Source of the DNA: Fodinicurvata sediminis DSM 21159
GTDB lineage: Bacteria; Pseudomonadota; Alphaproteobacteria; Kiloniellales; DSM-21159
DNA length: 64,000 bases
Direction: 5' to 3'
Assembly (NCBI RefSeq): GCF_000420625.1
Contig: NZ_ATVH01000011.1
Location: 124,001 to 188,000, forward strand
A program made the translations under genes and the position numbers. Within the stretch, counting starts at the first letter, position 1, and every line of letters begins with the position of its first letter. Positions 57,115 through 64,000 of this stretch are shown here, piece after piece. The notes beneath the pieces are model-generated. The model was not told where the DNA came from. It saw nothing but the letters and a program-made list of their open reading frames with translations, and did not search any database.

Positions 57115-58491
57115 ATGAAAGTGATTGTCTGTGGCGCCGGCCAGGTTGGTTTCAATATCGCGCGCTATTTGGCAAGCGAGAATGCGGATGTGACGATAAT
57201 CGACCAGTCTCCGCAGCTGATTCAGAAGATCAGTGATCTTCTTGATGTGAGTGGGGTGGTTGGCTTCGCGTCGCATCCCGATGTCCTCGAGAAGGCTGGG
57301 GCGCGGGATGCCGACATGATCGTGGCCGTCACTTATGCCGATGAAGTGAACATGGTGGCCTGCCAGATCGGCCATTCCCTGTTCGAGATTCCGACGAAGA
57401 TTGCCCGCATCAGGCACCAGAGCTACCTGAACCCTGTCTGGTCGGACCTGTTTTCGACGGACAATCTGCCAATCGATGTCATCATTTCGCCGGAGCTTGA
57501 GGTGGCCAAGGCCATTGAGCGGCGTTTGAGAGTTCCCGGCGCCTTCGACGCACTTTCCATGCTGAAGGACAAAATCAGTCTGATTGGTGTCCATGTGCGC
57601 GATGAAACGCCGATCATCAATACGCCGTTGCGCCAGCTGACCGAACTCTTCCCGGAACTGCATATTCTGATTCTGGCGATTCATCGCAATGGCAGCGTGA
57701 TTGTGGCGGGAGGCGACGATCAGCTTCAGCCCGGCGACGATGTCTACTTCGTCTGCCATAATGACCATCTCGACCGGGCAATGATGAGTTTTGGATATGA
57801 AGAAAAGGAAGCGCGGCGTGTCGTCCTGATCGGTGGCGGCAATATCGGCCTGAACCTGGCTCAGCGTGTTGAGGACAAGCACCGTCAGGTACAGTTGAAG
57901 CTGATTGAAATCGACAAGGGCAGGGCAGAACGCGTTGCGCAAAGCCTCTCCCGTTCTGTCGTCATCCACGGCGATGCCGTGGAGCTGGACATACTGAACG
58001 AAAGCAATATCAGCACAGCGGAAACCGTGATTGCCGTTTCGAACGAGGACGAGGTCAATATTCTGGCCTCACTTCTGGCCAAGAAACAGGGCTGCCACCG
58101 GGCCATAACGCTGATCAATTCCAGCTCTTATAACCAGTTGGTCAGCGGTCTTGGTATCGACACCATTGTCAGTCCGCGTGCCATCACGGTGTCCACGATT
58201 CTTCAGCATGTTCGCCGGGGCCGGATTCGCTCGGCCTATTCGCTTTCCGACGGTGTCGGTGAAGTTCTGGAAGCCGAGGTTCTGGAGACCTCGGCGCTGA
58301 CAAATCAAGCTTTGCGCGATGCGCCGCTTCCGGATGGTGTTGTGATTGGTGCCATCTTACGCAATAAAGAAGTCATCATTCCGCGGGGCAAGACGGTCAT
58401 AAAAGCAGGCGACCTCGTCGTGCTCTTTGCCAAGCCGGCCGCCGTGAAGAAGGTTGAACGTCTCTTCTCCGTGAAGCTCGAATTCTTCTGA
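57115..58491 (+). CDS. trkA: Trk potassium uptake NAD-binding protein TrkA
   Basis: This 458-residue cytoplasmic protein has two RCK repeats. The first Rossmann site is VIVCGAGQVGFNIARYLASE and the second RVVLIGGGNIGLNLAQRVED. Each is followed by a TrkA_C domain (for example TPIINTPLRQLTELFPELHI and NQALRDAPLPDGVVIGAILR). It gates the TrkH/TrkG potassium channel by nucleotide binding; no trkH is in the window. Linkage to ntrYX is conserved in alphaproteobacteria. Confidence 0.96.
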   Translation: MKVIVCGAGQVGFNIARYLASENADVTIIDQSPQLIQKISDLLDVSGVVGFASHPDVLEKAGARDADMIVAVTYADEVNMVACQIGHSLFEIPTKIARIRHQSYLNPVWSDLFSTDNLPIDVIISPELEVAKAIERRLRVPGAFDALSMLKDKISLIGVHVRDETPIINTPLRQLTELFPELHILILAIHRNGSVIVAGGDDQLQPGDDVYFVCHNDHLDRAMMSFGYEEKEARRVVLIGGGNIGLNLAQRVEDKHRQVQLKLIEIDKGRAERVAQSLSRSVVIHGDAVELDILNESNISTAETVIAVSNEDEVNILASLLAKKQGCHRAITLINSSSYNQLVSGLGIDTIVSPRAITVSTILQHVRRGRIRSAYSLSDGVGEVLEAEVLETSALTNQALRDAPLPDGVVIGAILRNKEVIIPRGKTVIKAGDLVVLFAKPAAVKKVERLFSVKLEFF

Positions 58492-58535
58492 GCCCTCCGG
58501 GGAACCACAGAAGTTGTATCTGGGATAGAAAAGCC

Positions 58536-59387
58536 ATGCCTCGCACAGCCTATGTCAACGGTCAGTACGTGCCACACAACGATGCCTTCGTGCATATCGA
58601 AGATCGTGGCTATCAGTTTGCCGACGGCGTTTACGAAGTGGTGCCCGTCTTATCCGGAAAACTGGTCGATGAGGAGCGCCATCTGGACCGTCTGGAGTAT
58701 TCGCTCTCGGAGCTGGACATTCCCATGCCCATGAGCCGCCGTGCACTCCAGCTCGTTTGTGCAAAGGTCATCGAGCGCAACCGCCTGACCAATGGTTTCG
58801 TTTACATGCAGGTCACACGAGGGGTAGCTCCCAGGGATCACAAGTACCCGAAAAACGTGAAACCTGCGCTCGTCGTGACCGCCAAGCAGACGAAGCCTCA
58901 AGGCGCCAAGGTTCTCGAGGAAGGCGTGTCGGTCAAGAGCGTGCCGGATATCCGCTGGCGCCGCCGCGATATCAAGTCGATTTCCCTGCTTCCGAATTGC
59001 ATGGCGAAGCAGGCTGCCGTTGAAGAAGGGGCGTTCGAGGCCTGGATGGTGGAGGAAGATGGAACGGTAACGGAAGGCTCTTCCACCAATGCCTGGATCG
59101 TGACCAAAGACGGTGTCCTCGTTACGCGCAAGGCCAATCATGACATCCTCAACGGCATTACCCGGTTAGGGGTTCTTGATGTGGCAGGGGAAACAGGGGT
59201 GAAGTTCGAAGAGCGTCCATTCACGCTTGAAGAGGCCTATGAAGCACGCGAAGCCTTCTTGACGTCCAGCACGAATCACATAACACCCATCACGCGGATA
59301 GATGAACGCTCTGTCGCAAACGGCAAGCCCGGTTCCGTGACCTTGAATCTCCGCGAAGCCTATCTGAATCACATCACCAGTGCCTGA
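58536..59387 (+). CDS. dat: D-amino-acid transaminase
   Basis: This 283-residue PLP enzyme of fold type IV has RTAYVNGQYVPHNDAFVHIE, DRGYQFADGVYEVV, then WRRRDIKSISLLPNCMAKQA with the PLP lysine in DIKS. EGSSTNAWIVTKDGVLVT and TSSTNHITPI follow. It interconverts D-amino acids such as D-alanine and D-glutamate for the cell wall. The motif set fits DAAT better than branched-chain transaminases. It is close to trkA (44-base gap) and four bases before the HAD gene. Confidence 0.92.
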   Translation: MPRTAYVNGQYVPHNDAFVHIEDRGYQFADGVYEVVPVLSGKLVDEERHLDRLEYSLSELDIPMPMSRRALQLVCAKVIERNRLTNGFVYMQVTRGVAPRDHKYPKNVKPALVVTAKQTKPQGAKVLEEGVSVKSVPDIRWRRRDIKSISLLPNCMAKQAAVEEGAFEAWMVEEDGTVTEGSSTNAWIVTKDGVLVTRKANHDILNGITRLGVLDVAGETGVKFEERPFTLEEAYEAREAFLTSSTNHITPITRIDERSVANGKPGSVTLNLREAYLNHITSA

Positions 59388-59390
59388 GGC

Positions 59391-60044
59391 ATGGCTGGAG
59401 ATCAGAACCTACCACGGGCGTTGCTCTTTGATTGGGACAATACGCTTGTCGATACGTGGCCGACCATTCACGCTGCACTGCATGTGACCTTTGAAAACTT
59501 TGGTCTGCCGCCATGGTCATTGGAGGAAGTGCGACAGAACGTGCGTGTCTCTGCACGTGAGGCATTTCCAGGTCTTTTTGGCGCGCATTCCGATGAAGCG
59601 CTGGATGTCTTCTATGATGCCTTCAAGGCGCAGCACCTGGAGCAGCTGACAGCGATAGAAGGTGCAACAGATCTGTTGGCAGATCTTCACGGGCGCGCAC
59701 TTTACCTGGGTATTGTCAGCAACAAATCAGGCCCCTTGCTGCGTCGTGAAGTCGAGCACCTCGGCTGGTCCCCCTTTTTCTCGAAGGTCATTGGGGCAAC
59801 GGACGCGGAAAGGGACAAGCCGGCCATCGATCCCGTCCAGATGGCGCTGGAAGGCTCCGGAATCTCTCCGGGAAGGGATGTCTGGTTCATCGGGGACACC
59901 GATGTGGATCTGCTTTGCGCCGGGAATGCAGGCTGCATGGGGATTCTCCTGCGCCCGGAGCCTCCGGCCGAGGGAGAATTCCCTCAGGCTGAACCCCACT
60001 TTCATGTTTCTGATTACCGCTGTCTATTGGCGCTGCTGGAATAA
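59391..60044 (+). CDS. HAD-family hydrolase, phosphoglycolate-phosphatase-like
   Basis: This 217-residue HAD enzyme has motif I LLFDWDNTLVDTWPTIHAAL (nucleophile in FDWDNT), motif II LGIVSNKSGPLLRREVEHLG, the lysine in AERDKPAIDPVQMALEGSGI, and motif IV WFIGDTDVDLLCAGNAGCMG. A small helical cap is inserted after motif I. Typical substrates are small phosphate esters; the exact one is not evident. Its place between dat and hfq is common in Rhodospirillales. Confidence 0.88.
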   Translation: MAGDQNLPRALLFDWDNTLVDTWPTIHAALHVTFENFGLPPWSLEEVRQNVRVSAREAFPGLFGAHSDEALDVFYDAFKAQHLEQLTAIEGATDLLADLHGRALYLGIVSNKSGPLLRREVEHLGWSPFFSKVIGATDAERDKPAIDPVQMALEGSGISPGRDVWFIGDTDVDLLCAGNAGCMGILLRPEPPAEGEFPQAEPHFHVSDYRCLLALLE

Positions 60045-60202
60045 ATCCCTATCTAGGGACTTACGCGGCGATTTCCGGAGGTGTTTCTGCCATATCGCGA
60101 ATGACCATTATCTGGTAAACGATGCGTTGACAGCGCTGACAGATATAAGCAGCAAACCCCGTGAAAGAAAATCAATTGACCTAAGGAAAGGGGGAAATAC
60201 CA

Positions 60203-60469
60203 ATGGCCGGCGAGAAGTCCCAGAATGTGCAGGATGTTTTCCTGAACAGCATCCGAAAGAACAAGATTCCGGTCACAGTCTTCCTGGTAAATGGCGTGAA
60301 GCTGCAGGGGATCGTTACCTGGTTTGATAACTTCTGTGTGTTGTTGCGCCGCGACGCGCATTCCCAGCTTGTATACAAGCATGCCATCTCAACAATCATG
60401 CCGAGCGGCCCACTACAGCTGTTTGAACCAGCTGAAAAGGAAGCCGAGGAAAGCGGCGAGGAAGCCTGA
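60203..60469 (+). CDS. hfq: RNA chaperone Hfq
   Basis: This 88-residue protein has the Sm1 block [20 protein letters not shown] and [16 protein letters not shown], and the Sm2 block [13 protein letters not shown] (the YKHA motif). A short acidic tail ([12 protein letters not shown]) follows. AAAGGGGGAAATACC precedes the ATG. Hfq pairs small RNAs with mRNAs. The 158-base gap before it probably holds its promoter. hfq-hflX order is the usual one. Confidence 0.98.
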   Translation: MAGEKSQNVQDVFLNSIRKNKIPVTVFLVNGVKLQGIVTWFDNFCVLLRRDAHSQLVYKHAISTIMPSGPLQLFEPAEKEAEESGEEA

Positions 60470-60481
60470 CAAGGAACGCGT

Positions 60482-61813
60482 TTGACAGAAAGGGTACGTA
60501 AAGAGGAAAGCGGCCCCGCGAAAGACAGGGTGATTGAGGGTGAAACTTGCCTTGTTGTCCATCCTGTCGAGAAGAAGTCTGGCATGGCGCAGAGCCATGC
60601 AGATGCGCGCCTGGAGGAAGCAGTGGGCCTGGCGGCCGCGATCAACCTTCAGGTGGCGCACGCGGAAGTGATTCGTCTGGACAAGCCCAGACCAGCCACG
60701 CTGCTGGGCATGGGTGTCATAGAACGACTGCGCGATACAGTGCAGGAAACACACGCCGTTGTCGTCGTTGTCGATTCATCTCTGACCCCTGTCCAGCAGC
60801 GCAACCTGGAGCGCGAGCTGGATTGCAAGGTCATCGATAGAACCGGACTGATCCTGGAAATCTTCGGAGCGCGTGCCCGCACGAAGGAAGGGCGACTGCA
60901 AGTACAGTTGGCGGCGCTCAATTACCAGCGATCACGCCTTGTACGATCCTGGACACACCTGGAACGGCAAAGGGGTGGGGCCGGTTTCATGGGCGGGCCT
61001 GGCGAGCGCCAGATCGAACTCGATCGGCGTATGCTGGATGAGCAAATCGTTCGCTTGAAGAAAGCGCTCCAGCAGGTGCGCCGTACGCGATCGCTGCACC
61101 GTTCTGCACGTCAGCGCGTTCCCTATCCGGTGATTGCGCTTGTCGGCTATACAAATGCCGGGAAATCGACGCTTTTCAATCGATTGGCCTCGGCTGAAGT
61201 CAAAGCGGAAGATCAGTTGTTCGCCACGCTTGACCCCACCATGCGTGGAATACAACTGCCATCCGGGCTGGAGGCCATACTGTCGGATACGGTTGGCTTC
61301 ATAACCGACTTGCCGACCGATCTTGTCGCGGCATTCCGGGCCACGCTGGAAGAAGTGGTGGCTGCTGATGTCATTCTGCATGTGCGTGATGTCTCCCACC
61401 CTGAAACGGAATTACATAAGCAGAGTGTCCTTCAGGTGCTGCACGACCTGGGGGTTACTGGAGAGGATGCCCCAGACGCCAAGCCCCTGATCGAGGTTTT
61501 CAACAAGATCGACCTGTTGGACCAGGAGCAACGCGAAAGCTGGCAAGCCCTGGCCGATCGTGGGCCTGGCCAAGTCATGGTCTCGGCCGTGACGGGGGAG
61601 GGCACAGATTTTCTTCAGGAAATTATAGAACAAAGGTTGCGTGAGCAGGATGAGCTCTTATCTCTCGCAATAGATCTGAAGGACGGTGCGACCTTGGCTT
61701 GGTGCTATGAGCATGGGAGGGTCGTGTCCCGTCATGATGACGAAAGCAAAGCACATATCCGCGTGTCACTTGATCCGGCAAACGCTGCTCGCCTGAAGGC
61801 CTACAGGGCCTGA
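60482..61813 (+). CDS. hflX: GTPase HflX
   Basis: This 443-residue protein has an N-terminal ribosome-binding domain with the glycine-rich GERQIELDRRMLDEQI region (GGAGFMGGPGERQ) and a coiled coil. The G domain follows: G1 ALVGYTNAGKSTLFNRL, G3 DTVGFITDLPTDLVAAFRAT, G4 NKIDLL, then a C-terminal domain. It rescues stalled ribosomes, notably under heat. The start is TTG 60482 with AAGGAACGCG upstream; no ATG gives a complete N-terminal domain. Heat-shock groESL follows. Confidence 0.94.
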   Translation: MTERVRKEESGPAKDRVIEGETCLVVHPVEKKSGMAQSHADARLEEAVGLAAAINLQVAHAEVIRLDKPRPATLLGMGVIERLRDTVQETHAVVVVVDSSLTPVQQRNLERELDCKVIDRTGLILEIFGARARTKEGRLQVQLAALNYQRSRLVRSWTHLERQRGGAGFMGGPGERQIELDRRMLDEQIVRLKKALQQVRRTRSLHRSARQRVPYPVIALVGYTNAGKSTLFNRLASAEVKAEDQLFATLDPTMRGIQLPSGLEAILSDTVGFITDLPTDLVAAFRATLEEVVAADVILHVRDVSHPETELHKQSVLQVLHDLGVTGEDAPDAKPLIEVFNKIDLLDQEQRESWQALADRGPGQVMVSAVTGEGTDFLQEIIEQRLREQDELLSLAIDLKDGATLAWCYEHGRVVSRHDDESKAHIRVSLDPANAARLKAYRA

Positions 61814-61844
61814 CACAAGGGGTTTCTAAAGTCTTCTGTGACGG

Positions 61845-61872
61845 TTGACTCACCCTTGGGTCTGAATAGTAT
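61845..61872 (+). promoter_or_regulatory. Sigma-70-type promoter of groESL
   Basis: TTGACT (61845-61850) and TAGTAT (61867-61872) are separated by 16 bases, close to the housekeeping consensus. Transcription would start near 61879, just before the CIRCE element, so the repressor would block it. Confidence 0.65.
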
Positions 61873-61882
61873 GCCGGATTTG

Positions 61883-61909
61883 TTAGCACTCTATGCGGAT
61901 GAGTGCTTA
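61883..61909. promoter_or_regulatory. CIRCE operator (HrcA binding site)
   Basis: TTAGCACTC (61883-61891), nine bases, then GAGTGCTTA (61901-61909). The consensus is TTAGCACTC-N9-GAGTGCTAA, so one arm is perfect and the other differs near its end. HrcA binds here to repress groESL and is relieved by heat. The site lies 60 bases before groES. Confidence 0.93.
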
Positions 61910-61968
61910 AAGCTTTCATTCATTAGGTAACCGTCGTCACCACAAATCCTTAACGAGGAGAAAAGCAG

Positions 61969-62256
61969 ATGAAATTTCGGCCGCTGCATGACCGCGTCGT
62001 CGTCGAGCCGCTAGACCAGGAAGAGAAAACCGTAGGCGGGATCATTATTCCCGATACGGCGAAGGAAAAGCCGATGCAGGGCAAGGTAGTCGCGGTCGGG
62101 CCTGGTGCCCGTGGCGATGACGGCAAGGCTGTCCCGCTTGATGTCAAGGAAGGCGATACCGTGCTCTATGGCAAATGGTCCGGTACGGAAGTCAAGGTTG
62201 ACGGCAAGGATGTGCTGATCATGCGGGAAAACGACATCATGGGCGTCATGAGCTGA
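61969..62256 (+). CDS. groES: Co-chaperonin GroES
   Basis: This 95-residue protein has [40 protein letters not shown] (the mobile loop that contacts GroEL) and [34 protein letters not shown] precedes the ATG. It caps GroEL during folding. It is the first gene of the heat-shock operon controlled by the promoter and CIRCE site upstream. Confidence 0.98.
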   Translation: MKFRPLHDRVVVEPLDQEEKTVGGIIIPDTAKEKPMQGKVVAVGPGARGDDGKAVPLDVKEGDTVLYGKWSGTEVKVDGKDVLIMRENDIMGVMS

Positions 62257-62291
62257 CCGCCCACCCGAAGAATCGCATCCAACACAGATAA

Positions 62292-63986
<1,695 letters not shown>

Positions 63987-64000
63987 GCCTTTTCTCACAG

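Noticed and set aside
56869-57969. 366-codon minus-strand frame opposite ntrX/trkA
   Set aside because: Same reason; it crosses two certain genes and has no motif or ribosome site of note.
60127-60150. TTGACA...TATAAG upstream of hfq as a promoter
   Set aside because: The spacing between the two boxes is only about 11 bases, too short for a housekeeping promoter.

Overview
The window looks like the chromosome of an alphaproteobacterium, probably of the Rhodospirillales type, with a piece of mobile DNA at its left edge. The placement rests on gene order and gene families: dusB-ntrB-ntrC-ntrY-ntrX-trkA-dat-HAD-hfq-hflX in a row, trpGDC followed by moaC and moeA, a fused ispDF, a PDH E1 beta with its own lipoyl domain, and groESL behind a CIRCE element. 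No rRNA, tRNA or CRISPR array was found. Species cannot be told from the sequence.

Region 1 (1-7335) is accessory. A truncated MobA/MobL (MOBQ-type) relaxase runs off the left edge on the minus strand. Facing it are a small coiled-coil MobC/TraD-like gene, an unknown gene and a 966-residue DotA/TraY-like membrane protein. The 210 bp between the two arms hold a 34-bp imperfect inverted repeat that resembles an oriT. After traY come a strong hairpin, about 200 bp of A+T-rich DNA full of AAGGA repeats on both strands, four small unknown genes, and about 730 bp without a credible gene that probably contain the element/chromosome junction.

Region 2 (7336-25374) starts with a small OmpA-domain protein with its own terminator. 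It is followed by a long, mostly overlapping minus-strand series. In transcription order this is trpG-trpD-trpC-moaC-moeA, coxG, coxS-coxL-coxM, ydbH-ynbE-ydbL, coxD (MoxR), coxE (VWA), a two-gene XdhC, and a molybdopterin-domain/nucleotidyltransferase fusion. It combines tryptophan synthesis, molybdenum cofactor synthesis, a form II CO-dehydrogenase-like molybdenum hydroxylase with its maturation set, and an outer-membrane lipid-bridge operon placed between enzyme and maturation genes.

Region 3 (25375-33112) separates trpG from trpE. It holds cueR and yibQ on the plus strand and, on the minus strand, a tight amidoligase / C26 gamma-glutamyl hydrolase / TVP38 membrane-protein cassette downstream of ppiD-trpE. 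That cassette is the best candidate here for an undescribed pathway.

Region 4 (33113-49694) is core metabolism: tpiA, secG, pyrG, kdsA, eno, ftsB, pdhA-pdhB-pdhC-lpd-lipA and a RatA-like gene on the plus strand. Then comes a minus-strand overlapping series ispDF-pgpA-cinA-CPBP protease, and a ypjD-like gene on the plus strand.

Region 5 (49786-64000) is the nitrogen two-component cluster (dusB, ntrBC, ntrYX, trkA), then dat, a HAD phosphatase, hfq, hflX and groES-groEL. NtrX lacks the GAFTGA sigma-54 loop that NtrC keeps.
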